Part shown: positions 17,095-25,793 of the stretch, piece after piece
Layout of the letters: each line of letters starts with the position of its first letter
How positions within the stretch are numbered: position 1 is the first letter of the stretch
Origin: Bacillus sp. FJAT-42376
GTDB taxonomy: Bacteria > Bacillota > Bacilli > Bacillales > Bacillaceae
Direction of reading: 5' to 3'
Assembly (NCBI RefSeq): GCF_003816055.1
Contig: NZ_CP033906.1
Coordinates: forward strand, 2,604,001-2,668,000
Length of the DNA stretch: 64,000 nucleotides
Made by a program: the position numbers and the translations under genes
Notes under the pieces: model-generated
Told to the model about the DNA's origin: nothing
The model's database searches: none
What the model saw: only the letters and a program-made list of their open reading frames with translations

Positions 17095-18627
17095 TCAATC
17101 CTTCCACTCGATTAAATGCGGATGCGGGTCCAATATGGACTCATATTGCTCCTTTACTCCGTACAGGGAATCAGGATCAAGTTCTGTATATCTCTTATAT
17201 TTTGCGATACGGTCTTTTTCACGGGACCATCCAAAATGTTTGACCCGGAGAGGTGATATCGCGTTTGAAAGCTGGAAAACGTTTTCCGGCATTCTGCCGC
17301 AGTGCAGCGCAGCCTCCCTCCATTGATAAGGGAATCCAGGCCTGTATCTGACCAGAAACGGGCGGAATACCTGGTGCGCTCTCCAATAATGATCCTCCCG
17401 GTAATGGGTTTCACTCCAAAAATCATAGAGCCGGAAGGAGTGCAGATCATACTCTTTATTCTTCATCAGCTGTTGAAGCTCTCCGCAAAAACCGTCTTCT
17501 AAAAATTCGTCTGCATCCAGGCTTAAAATCCAATCCGGATTGGTGGCAATGGTCTCATCCCACTGCTGTTTACGCAATTCAATTTCATTATGAAACTTCG
17601 AGGCGTCATTTGAAACAATCATATGAGGAACCCCGCTTAAACTTTCTTTGCATATTTCGAGCGTCCGGTCTGTACTGCCGTCATTGATAATGACGGCATA
17701 ATCAATACACGGGGCGTGATGCTCAAGCATTTCCTTGAGAAATCTATTTTCTTCATTCCGGACAATCATCGATAAAGTGAGTTTCGGCTTATACTCTTGA
17801 TGAATCGTAATCCTGGATTTTTTATGGGCCTTTAGAAAGAAATCGTCTGCTCCCTTCAAATCCTGATCACGGTAAATATGATAAGGTGGATAGTGCGTAT
17901 CGGCATAAAGCGTAAAACCGAGTGCTGCAGCCCTGATGCAAAAGTGCCGGTCTTCTCCCCAGAATGAAAGATTATAAATCTGGCCGAACCGGACCCCTTT
18001 CTGCAGAGCTTTTCTGGAAAGCAGGGTACAGGCACCCAGTCCCCCCACCTCATACACGCCCGGGGTTTTCATTTGGCTGATAAATTGATGAAAGCGGGAA
18101 TTTGCTTCTTCATCCGAAAGCTGGTCTCCTCTTCCTTTTTGATATTGGGTATATTCATCGGATAGCCATACTTGGGGCTGCTCCATCGAGTCAGGCTGCC
18201 ACCTCGTCCAGAATACTTCAGAAATAATATCTTTATCCTGTCTCGCCAGATGCGATATGGTCTCGGGATAGAGGAGGAGATCCGAGTCAACGAGAAACAA
18301 GTAATCGAACATTTGTTCATCCGCATACTTGATTATCTTGTCTTTAAAAGCCGCTACCTTCCAGACAAGATGTTCATTCCAATAATGAGTAGAATGATCT
18401 TTTACATAAACATCTGAATAGGATGAGCGCTCAATTTCCACACGGTCAGCCTTTTGCTTAAATTCGTAAAGCAGGCGGCTGGATTCCGGATCCTTATTGT
18501 CGTCAATAAAGTAATAACTGAGTTCCGTATCCTCCTGATTCAAATGCTCTAATGAGTAAAGGAACTCTCTTAAAATATCCGGCTTCTGATGAATGGGGCT
18601 GCCAATCAATACCTTATTCTTGCTCAT
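17095..18627 (-). CDS. Tandem two-domain glycosyltransferase (CgeD-like)
   Basis: About 510 residues beginning MSKNKVLIGSPIHQKPDILR. The N-terminal half (about 1-255) is a GT-A fold-like transferase with FIDDNKDPESS and the FLVDSDLLLYPETI acidic motif. The second half (about 265-510) is a family-2 glycosyltransferase with LTLSMIVRNEENRFLKEMLE, INDGSTDRTLEIC and LSLDADEFLEDG. The start lies inside the long open frame: GGAG precedes tandem ATGs at 18630 and 18627, and the gene overlaps its upstream neighbour by 14 bp. It probably works on spore-surface glycan, as cge genes occupy this position in B. subtilis. Confidence 0.78.
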   Translation of the reverse strand: MSKNKVLIGSPIHQKPDILREFLYSLEHLNQEDTELSYYFIDDNKDPESSRLLYEFKQKADRVEIERSSYSDVYVKDHSTHYWNEHLVWKVAAFKDKIIKYADEQMFDYLFLVDSDLLLYPETISHLARQDKDIISEVFWTRWQPDSMEQPQVWLSDEYTQYQKGRGDQLSDEEANSRFHQFISQMKTPGVYEVGGLGACTLLSRKALQKGVRFGQIYNLSFWGEDRHFCIRAAALGFTLYADTHYPPYHIYRDQDLKGADDFFLKAHKKSRITIHQEYKPKLTLSMIVRNEENRFLKEMLEHHAPCIDYAVIINDGSTDRTLEICKESLSGVPHMIVSNDASKFHNEIELRKQQWDETIATNPDWILSLDADEFLEDGFCGELQQLMKNKEYDLHSFRLYDFWSETHYREDHYWRAHQVFRPFLVRYRPGFPYQWREAALHCGRMPENVFQLSNAISPLRVKHFGWSREKDRIAKYKRYTELDPDSLYGVKEQYESILDPHPHLIEWKD

Positions 18628-19720
18628 CATGGCTCTCCTTTTTATTCTGAAGAGCGAAAACCTGCTCAAGATACCGCTTGTTATGAAGATATTGTGGATT
18701 ATTCGGACGAATCGAACCTGCCTGCTCATTGTGGTATTCGGACATTTTATAATCCCCAAGCCTGTCATAGCATACACACAGCTGAATATGCGGGATCCAG
18801 TCCGCGTAAGCCTGATTTTGAATCCCCCACGATGATGCTGACACTCCGATTGCCGCTGCTTGTTTATACCAGTAGATCGCTGAGTGGTAATCCATTTTTT
18901 CAAAAAACGTATAAGCCAGCCTGCAGCAGAATTCCGGTCTGGGAGATTCATAGTGAAAAGAGCGGAGGACACTGTTAATCATTTTTTCCTGATTCGATAA
19001 CTCATGATAGCAGTCAGCTAATTTTCCGCATGCTGCAATGTTGTCTTCAATCCATCCTTTTCCTTCTGAAAGAAATGCTTCGTAATATTCAACGGCCCTT
19101 TCATACTGCTGATGGTCTTTTAATTCATTGGCAAAATAAAATAAATCCCTCGGTGAAAATTTTTCGCCTTGCTTCAAGCGATTTTCATAGATTCTCAGGT
19201 TTCGGTCAGAATCATGATGAATACTCGCATGAGTAACAGCGGCATCACTTGTTATAATGTGCCCGCCCACCTCCAAATACTCATGAACAGGACCAATCCA
19301 TTTAAATCCCCTGCTTCTTTTGACTAAACGGTTTCTTCTCAGCCTCATAACAGGTTTTCCATTTTCATCCATAGTTAAATTATAAAACATAGAGACCGAA
19401 TCAACAGACGGGTCAAGATTCTTTTTTAACAGACTGAGTTTCTTCTGATCTTCTTCTAAGAAAATATCGTCCGCGTCAAGCCAAAGGATATATTCCTTTG
19501 TAGCTTTTTTGAAAGAAAAATTCCGGGCTTTGGCAAAGTCATCCACCCATTTAAAATCAAAGATTTTTTTCGTAAACGAAGAGACAATTTTTTTCGTCTG
19601 ATCCGTAGAACCTGTATCCACGATGATGATTTCATCTACTATATCTTTAACCGATTCAAGGCATCTGCCGATAACATCCTCTTCATTTTTAACGATCATG
19701 CATAAACTTATCGTTGCCAT
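18614..19720 (-). CDS. GT2 glycosyltransferase with C-terminal TPR-like repeats
   Basis: 368 residues. The N-terminal family-2 domain has SLCMIVKNEEDVIGRCLESV, IIVDTGSTDQT and the metal-binding LWLDADDIF. From about residue 195 the protein is helical with TPR-like pairs (FANELKDHQQYERAVEYYEA, ADCYHELSN, AIYWYKQAAA). GT2-TPR architecture is shared with SunS-type S-glycosyltransferases and many Bacillus spore or exosporium transferases. No bacteriocin precursor is nearby, so spore-glycan work is more likely. It is the middle gene of a three-gene operon. Confidence 0.82.
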   Translation of the reverse strand: MATISLCMIVKNEEDVIGRCLESVKDIVDEIIIVDTGSTDQTKKIVSSFTKKIFDFKWVDDFAKARNFSFKKATKEYILWLDADDIFLEEDQKKLSLLKKNLDPSVDSVSMFYNLTMDENGKPVMRLRRNRLVKRSRGFKWIGPVHEYLEVGGHIITSDAAVTHASIHHDSDRNLRIYENRLKQGEKFSPRDLFYFANELKDHQQYERAVEYYEAFLSEGKGWIEDNIAACGKLADCYHELSNQEKMINSVLRSFHYESPRPEFCCRLAYTFFEKMDYHSAIYWYKQAAAIGVSASSWGIQNQAYADWIPHIQLCVCYDRLGDYKMSEYHNEQAGSIRPNNPQYLHNKRYLEQVFALQNKKESHDEQE

Positions 19721-19741
19721 TGAGTGAAAACGCCTCCGTTT

Positions 19742-20860
19742 TTATAGTCCGCCCTGGGAACGGTATGTTTTTAATAAAAAATCCTTAATTCTCTGACTGG
19801 ATAATCCATCACCATATGGATTGACAGCCTGTGCCATTTTCTGATAAGCGCCTTCGTCGTCCAGAACGAAGCAGATTTCCTCAATGATCCGGGCTGAATT
19901 TAAGCCGGCAAGCTTGATGGTCCCCGCCTTTTCCCCTTCAGGCCGCTCCGTATTTTCCCTGGCAACAAAAACAGGCTTGCCGAGAGCAGGAGCCTCCTCC
20001 TGGATGCCGCCCGAATCCGTTAAAATGACATAGGATGCTTTCATGAGATGGGCAAAGCTGAGGTAGTCAAGCGGTTCGGCAATATGGATCCGGCTGCTCG
20101 GATGAAGGGATTGTTCGACTGCTTTGCGGACGAGCGGATTTTTATGAACGGGGAAAATCACCTGAAGATCGGGATACATGCGGACAATCTGATTGATCGC
20201 CTCATAGACTCCCTGGAGCTTTTGCAGATTTTCTCTCCGGTGTGTCGTCATCAGCAAAATTCTGCCGCTCTTTTCTACAACATCTTTTAGGGGAGGCGCA
20301 AAATGGAAGGGCTTGCTGGCTGCTTCAAGCAAGGCATCAATGACAGTATTTCCGGTGACAAGAATGTTTTTTTCGTCGATTCCCTCATTCATCAAATTCT
20401 CTTTATTGCCTTCTGTGACAGCAAAATGGTACGTAGCCAGCTGATCAATGAGCTTCCGGTTCATTTCTTCCGGGAAGGGGGAATAACGGTTTCCAGTCCT
20501 GAGACCTGCTTCGACATGTCCTACCGGAATTTGCTTTAAAAACGCAGCATAACTGCTGATGAATGCGGTGGTTGTATCCCCGTGTACAAGGACGATATCC
20601 GGTTTTTCTGCATTCAGTACTTTCGATAGCTCCGTAAGGATGGAGGTGCTGATCGTTTCCGGTGTTTGGGCATACTTCATAATATTAAAATCATAATCGG
20701 GACTTATTTGAAAGATGGCCATCACTTGATCCAGCATGTCGCGGTGCTGAGCCGTATTTACACAAACATGGTGTACCTCGGGGTCATTTTTCAGACAGTT
20801 GACCAAAGGAGCCATCTTGATTCCCTCGGGTCTTGTTCCAAAAACCGTCATTACTTTCAT
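19742..20860 (-). CDS. UDP-N-acetylglucosamine 2-epimerase (non-hydrolysing)
   Basis: 372 residues with FGTRPEGIKMAPLVNCL, the VHGDTTTAF block, HVEAGLRTG, and LTDSGGIQEEAPALGKPVFV near the C-terminus, all typical of WecB/MnaA. It interconverts UDP-GlcNAc and UDP-ManNAc. It is the first gene of the operon with the two glycosyltransferases; a CATAAGATA sigma-K-like -10 lies about 58 bp upstream. A second, divergent 2-epimerase is at 29918. Confidence 0.92.
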   Translation of the reverse strand: MKVMTVFGTRPEGIKMAPLVNCLKNDPEVHHVCVNTAQHRDMLDQVMAIFQISPDYDFNIMKYAQTPETISTSILTELSKVLNAEKPDIVLVHGDTTTAFISSYAAFLKQIPVGHVEAGLRTGNRYSPFPEEMNRKLIDQLATYHFAVTEGNKENLMNEGIDEKNILVTGNTVIDALLEAASKPFHFAPPLKDVVEKSGRILLMTTHRRENLQKLQGVYEAINQIVRMYPDLQVIFPVHKNPLVRKAVEQSLHPSSRIHIAEPLDYLSFAHLMKASYVILTDSGGIQEEAPALGKPVFVARENTERPEGEKAGTIKLAGLNSARIIEEICFVLDDEGAYQKMAQAVNPYGDGLSSQRIKDFLLKTYRSQGGL

Positions 20861-20917
20861 AGGCGGCTCCTTCTTGATTTAATAGAAAGCAATCCGTAAC
20901 TTGACAAAGACCTAAGG

Positions 20918-20926
20918 TATCTTATG
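20918..20926 (-). promoter_or_regulatory. Sigma-K-like -10 element upstream of the 2-epimerase/GT operon
   Basis: CATAAGATA on the minus strand fits CATAnnnTA, the sigma-K -10 consensus. No clear AC -35 element stands at the usual distance, so this is a candidate only. Confidence 0.4.
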
Positions 20927-20976
20927 AAACCCTTATAGAATCCGACTCTTGTGAATGCCTATGAACCTTAAAATTA

Positions 20977-21153
20977 GCTTTGTTAAACTTTGCTGTTGAT
21001 TGCAGTTAGCAGGCGCTTTTCTTTCCTTGGGCGGGCGGTAAGCCTCCTAGCCGCTTTGCGTCTGCGGGCTCTCACCTGTCCCGCTGCTCTCAGCTCGGAG
21101 TCTCGCGCCTTCCACTTCCATCAACAGGTTTTAAAATCAACTTCAGGCTTTAA
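20977..21153 (-). repeat. Dispersed GC-rich intergenic repeat, copy C (inverted)
   Basis: On the minus strand it reads TTTAAAGCCTGAAGTTGATT, CCTGTTGATGGAAGTGGAAG, GCGGGACAGGTGAGAGCCCG, GGAGGCTTACCGCCCGCCCA and ends CAACAGCAAAGTTTAACAAAGC-like. It is the same core as copies A and E without the hairpin module or the GGCTGGGAC ends. It occupies much of the 640-bp gap between divergently placed units. Confidence 0.82.
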
Positions 21154-21184
21154 ATGAGCTACAAGTAAAAAAATAACCAAATAC

Positions 21185-21212
21185 AAAAACACCCGCAGCA
21201 TAAAGTGCGGGC
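21185..21212 (-). terminator. Possible terminator hairpin
   Basis: CCCGCA and TGCGGG flank an 8-base loop, followed on the minus strand by GTTTTTG. It lies about 300 bp downstream of the 21505 gene, after a stronger terminator. Confidence 0.45.
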
Positions 21213-21411
21213 GCTAAAAAACACAGGAATTCTTCCCCCGGTTTACTTCCATTGATTATGGCTGTTTTCTGCTCAAAGCTGCCTGGCTATCCCAGGCTTG
21301 AGGCAACCCTCCTCCTTTCTTCAATGCTCCGGGAACTTACCTGTCCGGCGGCTATTGCCCTTCCGCTCCAAATCCGCTTATTCTAAGATTGTCGAGTGAT
21401 CCGTGTTAAAC

Positions 21412-21452
21412 AAAAAACCCCCGGATGCTCCAGCATGGAGCGACCAGGGGGG
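21412..21452 (-). terminator. Terminator of the FAD-dependent dehydrogenase gene
   Basis: On the minus strand a long stem (CCCCCTGG ... CTCCA / TGGAG ... CCGGGGG) with a 3-base loop is followed by TTTTTTG. It sits about 50 bp after the 21505 stop. Confidence 0.8.
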
Positions 21453-21504
21453 CGGTTTCAATTATTTTCTCTCTTCAGGACTTATCAAAAGCCCCTTTTT
21501 ACTG

Positions 21505-22968
21505 TTAGGCGAATACTTCCGCTTTCCTTGATGCCTGCTTTTTACTGGCAATATCCCGGGCAATCCATACTCCGCAGGCTCCTGCCTGAGCGAGCCCCCT
21601 AGTAATCCCTGCTCCATCGCCGCCTGCATAAAGACCGCTGATTTCTGTTTCAAAGCGGTCATTTAATTTAGGACGGGCAGAGTAAAATTTCGCTTCGACT
21701 CCATAGAAGAGAGTGTGTTCAGACGCAAGACCAGGGGTCACCTTATCAAGGGCCTCCGTCATTTCAATCAGGCTTTTCATCGTATTGTATGGAAGAGCAA
21801 GACCAAGATCTCCAGGCACCGCCTCTTTTAGTGTAGGCTCAAGGAAACCTTCTTTGATCCGGTTTTCCGTAGACCGGCGCCCTTTTAAAATGTCTCCATA
21901 TTTCTGTACGATTAATCCGCCGCTTGACAGACTGTTGGCCAGCCTGGAAACTTCATGAGCGTATTCATTCGGCTGATCGAACGGATCCGAAAACGTATGG
22001 GACACAAGCAGAGCAAAGTTCGTGTTGCTGCTTCCGAGATTCGGATCTTTGTATGCATGTCCATTCGCAAGCATCGTTCCCGAGTGATTTTCTACCACCA
22101 CATGTCCTGAGGGATTGCTGCAAAAAGTCCGGACTCTCGTGCCGACCGACGTATTGAAGATAAATTTCCCTTCATATAAATGCTCATTGATTTCCTGCAT
22201 GACCACATTGGAGGTTTCAACCCGTACCCCGATATCCACCTGATTGCTGATCATAGACAGCCGGCGTTTTTTCAAAAGGCCTCCAAGCCATGTGGATCCA
22301 TCCCGCCCTGGAGAAACCATTACTTTGTCCGCGAGAATTTCTTCTCCATTTTTCAGCAAAATCCCTTTTACATGATAGCTTCCATCCGTTTTAACCGTAA
22401 TCAAATCTTCCACTTCTGTTTTGAACTGCATCTCAATTTTCACAGAAAGATACTCATAAATGCTTTTCAGTATTTCCAGGTTTTGTTCCGTTCCAAGATG
22501 GCGCACCTGGGCTCTAAGCAATTTCAATCCTGCGGCATACCCTCTCCGTTCGATTTCTTTCACCTTATCTGTCAGAGGATCGGTGATCGTTTCTGCCGCT
22601 CCATGATGCAAATTAATTTGGTCCACGTATTTAATGAGGTCGATTACCGTACTTTCAGGAAGATAGTCGGTCATCCAGCCGCCGAATTCACTTGTTATAT
22701 TAAATTTTCCGTCTGAATAGGCACCCGCTCCGCCAAATCCATTGGTAATGGAACACGCAGGGAGACAGCCCGAAAAATCTTTTTTTCCCGCCGGTGGCGG
22801 GCATTTTTCAATTTTCTTCTGAAGAATCGGACAATTCCTGCGATAAATATCATGTCCTTTATCAATCAGCAGGATTTTTGCATCCGGCATTAAAGTAGAA
22901 AGTTCATAAGAAGCAAAGATACCAGCCGGTCCTGCTCCTACTATAATTACATCATATATACGGTTCAA
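21505..22968 (-). CDS. FAD-dependent dehydrogenase of the COG2509 type
   Basis: 487 residues. The N-terminus YDVIIVGAGPAGIFASYEL is a Rossmann FAD-binding motif, followed by LLIDKGHDIYRRNCP, the Cys-containing CSITNGFGGAGAYSDGKFN, and a late GLYAGGDGAGITRGLAQAGA that completes the flavin site. This is an NAD(FAD)-utilising dehydrogenase family with no firmly known substrate. TTG start set by GGAGGGATTTTCC. It has its own sigma-A promoter with paired CGAAC boxes upstream and a strong terminator, so it is probably monocistronic. Confidence 0.87.
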   Translation of the reverse strand: MNRIYDVIIVGAGPAGIFASYELSTLMPDAKILLIDKGHDIYRRNCPILQKKIEKCPPPAGKKDFSGCLPACSITNGFGGAGAYSDGKFNITSEFGGWMTDYLPESTVIDLIKYVDQINLHHGAAETITDPLTDKVKEIERRGYAAGLKLLRAQVRHLGTEQNLEILKSIYEYLSVKIEMQFKTEVEDLITVKTDGSYHVKGILLKNGEEILADKVMVSPGRDGSTWLGGLLKKRRLSMISNQVDIGVRVETSNVVMQEINEHLYEGKFIFNTSVGTRVRTFCSNPSGHVVVENHSGTMLANGHAYKDPNLGSSNTNFALLVSHTFSDPFDQPNEYAHEVSRLANSLSSGGLIVQKYGDILKGRRSTENRIKEGFLEPTLKEAVPGDLGLALPYNTMKSLIEMTEALDKVTPGLASEHTLFYGVEAKFYSARPKLNDRFETEISGLYAGGDGAGITRGLAQAGACGVWIARDIASKKQASRKAEVFA

Positions 22969-23008
22969 GGAAAATCCCTCCGTTATTGTTTTTCAAGCAT
23001 CCTTGGTA

Positions 23009-23087
23009 AATATACCAAAGTAAACCGCTTCCGTCAATCAATAAAACGAACTATTAACCATAAACAAATATATAATGTTCGTTTTTT
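23009..23087 (-). promoter_or_regulatory. Sigma-A promoter with paired PurR-like boxes
   Basis: On the minus strand TTGACG (23032-23037), 17 bp, TATATT (23009-23014). Directly upstream two inverted boxes centred on CGAAC (23047-23051 and GTTCG 23077-23081) read AAAACGAACATT and AAAACGAACTATT, about 17-18 bp apart. The layout resembles the two inverted PurBoxes of PurR operators, although the usual CCGAAC is ACGAAC in both. The boxes are seen; purine control is inferred. Confidence 0.55.
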
Positions 23088-23146
23088 GGTATATAACTGA
23101 AAAATCCATTTAGTCTGACGGAAAGACACCGCCTGAAGGAGATTGT

Positions 23147-23227
23147 ATGAAATTCAGGTCAGATTATGCAGATCCCCTGCGCCGGCAATTAAACATTCCC
23201 GCTGCGGGTGCAGTAACCGGGGACTAA
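23147..23227 (+). CDS. Possible 26-residue peptide
   Basis: AAGGAG 6 bases before an ATG opens a short frame MKFRSDYADPLRRQLNIPAA with six more residues. It lies in the 300-bp gap between the FAD enzyme promoter and the YjcZ gene. No family is recognised; the good ribosome site is the only support. Confidence 0.25.
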   Translation: MKFRSDYADPLRRQLNIPAAGAVTGD

Positions 23228-23253
23228 GCTTTAAGGCTGCCCTGGAACAGTCC

Positions 23254-23280
23254 AAAAAAAAAGAGCCCTCAGGCCCTTCC
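23254..23280 (-). terminator. Terminator of the YjcZ-like gene
   Basis: On the minus strand AAGGGCC pairs with GGGCTCTT (one G-U) around a 4-base loop and runs into nine T residues, directly after the stop codon. Confidence 0.8.
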
Positions 23281-23285
23281 TTTCA

Positions 23286-23402
23286 TTAATATCCGATGTA
23301 GGCAGCTCCTACGATAATCAGCAAAATGAATAACACAACGATAAGTACGAAGCTGCTTCCATAACCGCCATGACCGTATCCATATCCAGGGTAACCGTAC
23401 AT
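23286..23402 (-). CDS. YjcZ-family small sporulation membrane protein
   Basis: 38 residues: a Gly/Tyr-rich head ([17 protein letters not shown]), then a single membrane helix [20 protein letters not shown]. This is the typical YjcZ/SscA-like architecture of Bacillus spore miniproteins. GGAGGG lies about 9 bases before the ATG. A CATAGGCTA sigma-K-like -10 is 34 bp upstream and a terminator follows. Confidence 0.88.
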   Translation of the reverse strand: MYGYPGYGYGHGGYGSSFVLIVVLFILLIIVGAAYIGY

Positions 23403-23435
23403 AAAGCAATCCCTCCATTTGTTTTGAGTCAATGA

Positions 23436-23444
23436 TAGCCTATG
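23436..23444 (-). promoter_or_regulatory. Sigma-K-like -10 element of the YjcZ-like gene
   Basis: CATAGGCTA on the minus strand matches CATAnnnTA. AC dinucleotides lie 13 and 18 bp upstream in AAACCAAACAACC. Late mother-cell expression fits the protein family. Confidence 0.5.
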
Positions 23445-23486
23445 CAGGACCCGGGTTGTTTGGTTTGGGCGGATGCCTATTTTTTT

Positions 23487-24230
23487 CTATTCCTCATCCG
23501 GTTTTGCTTCTGGATCTGTTTCTTCTGCTTTCACCGTTCCAGAGTAAGCTTCTTCCATTTTCGAATCTGAATCAAGTTCTGACCGGCTGTCTGAAGAGAG
23601 GGTTACATCTTTTAGCAATTCAGCCCACAAGTGATCATTTGCGTTCCATTTCTCGTCTCCGGGAAGTTCAACAGCACAGATTTTTTCAAGCCCCCAGCAG
23701 CTGTCGGTTATCTCGTTGACGTTTGTATGGTTAATCATCAGGACACGAAAGTCATTGGCAACCAGTTGTGATAACACATTCTGAAGCTCCAAGGCATCCT
23801 CATACGATCCTTCTGTTCTCACAAACAGGATCCGGTTTGCTGAATCAAATTTCTCCAGAGTCCGCCGGATCCTGCGGTCATATTTCTCCATGACATCTGC
23901 ATAGGAGCCAAGATAGGTCAGTGTATTGCCCTCTTCTGTCATGAAGTCATGGTTGGATACTAAATTGTACACGTCATCCGCCACACAGATGATGTTTTCT
24001 GCTGCATAGCCGATAATCCTTAAATGATCTTCATCAAAAAAGCCGATAAATCGATTTTTCAGCAGCCGGTTTACATCGTTTAGACGGGGAGATGCCATCC
24101 AGTCCAATACACCCGAGAAATTCCTCAGACTATTCTTTTTAAGCTGGATGGAACTTAAACACAGGTCGCCTAAGCTGATGACCGCGTCATAGGATCCTTT
24201 AATTTTATCCAAAGTTTCGTCTACACTCAT
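23487..24230 (-). CDS. DUF1796 family papain-like putative cysteine peptidase
   Basis: 247 residues. The N-terminal AVISLGDLCLSSIQLKKNSL, with the possible nucleophile Cys, then the GVLDWMASP block and RILFVRTEGSYEDALELQ, fit DUF1796. The C-terminal 40 residues are acidic and low-complexity (SDSRSELDSDSKMEEA) and may be a species-specific tail. Members often sit in surface-glycan loci and peptidase activity is only predicted. It is the last gene of the operon that starts at 31006. Confidence 0.75.
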   Translation of the reverse strand: MSVDETLDKIKGSYDAVISLGDLCLSSIQLKKNSLRNFSGVLDWMASPRLNDVNRLLKNRFIGFFDEDHLRIIGYAAENIICVADDVYNLVSNHDFMTEEGNTLTYLGSYADVMEKYDRRIRRTLEKFDSANRILFVRTEGSYEDALELQNVLSQLVANDFRVLMINHTNVNEITDSCWGLEKICAVELPGDEKWNANDHLWAELLKDVTLSSDSRSELDSDSKMEEAYSGTVKAEETDPEAKPDEE

Positions 24231-24312
24231 GAAGCCTTTTTCCTCCTTAAAGTACAGGTTGTTTCAATGATCATCATATTCAGCAAAACGTCAATGAGAG
24301 AGGGGTATTGCC

Positions 24313-25230
24313 CTACAGGGACCGATAATAGACATAAGTTTCTTTCAGCCCTGTTTCCAGTCTGTACACCGGATTCCATTTCAAGAGACTCCGGGCTTTA
24401 TGATTGGCGAGACAGCTATGCTTGATATCCCCCTTCCGCGCGGAAGAAAATTGTGTCACAAATTCGTCTCGATGACTCTTTTTTATATAGCCGATCAATT
24501 CATTGATGCTGTACGTTTCCCCTGTACTGATTTGAATGGTTTCATTGTTCCCGTCCTTCATGGCAGCAATATTTGCAGCGGCCACATCTTTAACAAAAAT
24601 AAAATCCCTTGTCTGATCCCCATCCCCATGAACCGATACAGCTCCCGACGACAGGATGTTCTTCATGAATACCGCAACCACCCCTCCATCGCCTTTCGGA
24701 AGCTGTCTTGGTCCGTATACATTAGCGTAGCGAAGAATCGTATAGGGAATTCCGTAAAGTTTATGATAAATCCGGATATAAGACTCTGCGGTAAGCTTGG
24801 AAAGTCCGTAATTTGATTCAGGGTTTACTGGATCTTCTTCACAGATTTCTGATTGATCGAGAAGTCCGTATACAGCGGCGGTAGAGGCGAAAATCATTTT
24901 GCATGAACGGGTTTCTCTGCATGCGTCGAGCATGTTGATTGTCCCGCTGATATTGATTTGGGCATCATACATTGGGTTATCAATGGAGATCCCGACATCC
25001 GCCTGGGCCGCCAAATGGAAAAGGTAGGAAGGATCTATTGAAACAACCAGCTCTCTCGCCTCTTTGGAGCATATATCCAATTCATGATAAACGACGCGGT
25101 CATTTTTTACGCATTCCGTCATTTTTGCCTGTTTCCAGTCTAAAACATGGACGTCATATCCCAAATCCACTAACGCTTCGGTAAGGTGTGAGCCAATAAA
25201 GCCCGCTCCTCCTGTGACAACAGCTTTCAT
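24313..25230 (-). CDS. NAD-dependent nucleotide-sugar epimerase/dehydratase (GalE-like SDR)
   Basis: About 305 residues, extended SDR. MKAVVTGGAGFIGSHLTEAL carries the NAD Rossmann motif; FASTAAVYG and YGLSK supply the catalytic Ser and YxxxK. LRYANVYGPRQ and GDGDQTRDFIFVKD are typical of UDP-glucose 4-epimerase-like enzymes. The ATG at 25230 has a GGAGATACGCAT site; the frame is open to 25260. Probably a UDP-hexose or UDP-HexNAc 4-epimerase for the surface glycan. Confidence 0.86.
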   Translation of the reverse strand: MKAVVTGGAGFIGSHLTEALVDLGYDVHVLDWKQAKMTECVKNDRVVYHELDICSKEARELVVSIDPSYLFHLAAQADVGISIDNPMYDAQINISGTINMLDACRETRSCKMIFASTAAVYGLLDQSEICEEDPVNPESNYGLSKLTAESYIRIYHKLYGIPYTILRYANVYGPRQLPKGDGGVVAVFMKNILSSGAVSVHGDGDQTRDFIFVKDVAAANIAAMKDGNNETIQISTGETYSINELIGYIKKSHRDEFVTQFSSARKGDIKHSCLANHKARSLLKWNPVYRLETGLKETYVYYRSL

Positions 25231-25256
25231 ATGCGTATCTCCTCTTTTAAGCCCGC

Positions 25257-25781
25257 TCATCTGCGGAGACTATTCGTTATGACACCGTATGTTCTGGGAT
25301 TCGGTATTTGATATCCTCCAGGAAGCGAATCAGCAATTTTGTTCCAGACTCCTTTATTTATCTGGCGTTCAGGCGGGAATACCGGATTTGTAAAGACGGA
25401 TTGAAAGCGGGCGGCCAATCCCCTGGAAGTCACTGATTTTGCAGCAGGATTCCGTTGAGCAGACCACTTGCTTTGGAGTGATTTAAAAATCAGTCCGCTG
25501 ACATAATCCTTTAAGACGTCAGAAGATTCGACACCCGAAAACTTGGAAGTGCTTTTCAATAGGTCTGTACGGAATGATCCTTCCTGACTTGGCGCTTGCG
25601 GGCTGGTATCAGGCTGAGATGATCTTTTTCTCTCAAGCCTGGCTTTAAGCAAGGTTGATAAATTTTCCAGATTAGCTGAAACCCCCTGAAGCTCTCCGGC
25701 TGTTTTCGCAGCGGTCATCGAATTCATCAATGCGGTCATTCTTTGCTGTTTTTCCAATAAGTCCATTCCTCCACTTCTCAT
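25257..25781 (-). CDS. Unknown protein inside the glycan operon, 174 aa
   Basis: Predicted helical N-terminal half (KQQRMTALMNSMTAAKTAGE, LENLSTLLKARLERK), a Ser/Pro/Gln linker (SSQPDTSPQAPSQEGS), then a basic C-terminal domain with VWNKIADSLPGGYQIPNPRT. No signal peptide or membrane segment. I do not recognise the family. Start at 25781 is set by GAGGTGTGAAT. It lies between the GT4 gene (12 bp) and the epimerase, so a role in glycan or spore-surface assembly is an inference from context only. Confidence 0.65.
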   Translation of the reverse strand: MRSGGMDLLEKQQRMTALMNSMTAAKTAGELQGVSANLENLSTLLKARLERKRSSQPDTSPQAPSQEGSFRTDLLKSTSKFSGVESSDVLKDYVSGLIFKSLQSKWSAQRNPAAKSVTSRGLAARFQSVFTNPVFPPERQINKGVWNKIADSLPGGYQIPNPRTYGVITNSLRR

Positions 25782-25793
25782 ATTCACACCTCT

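Noticed and set aside
18614..19720. SunS-like glycocin (bacteriocin) cluster
   Set aside because: The GT2-TPR plan is similar, but there is no small Cys-rich precursor, ABC bacteriocin exporter or thiol oxidase nearby; the context is spore glycan synthesis.
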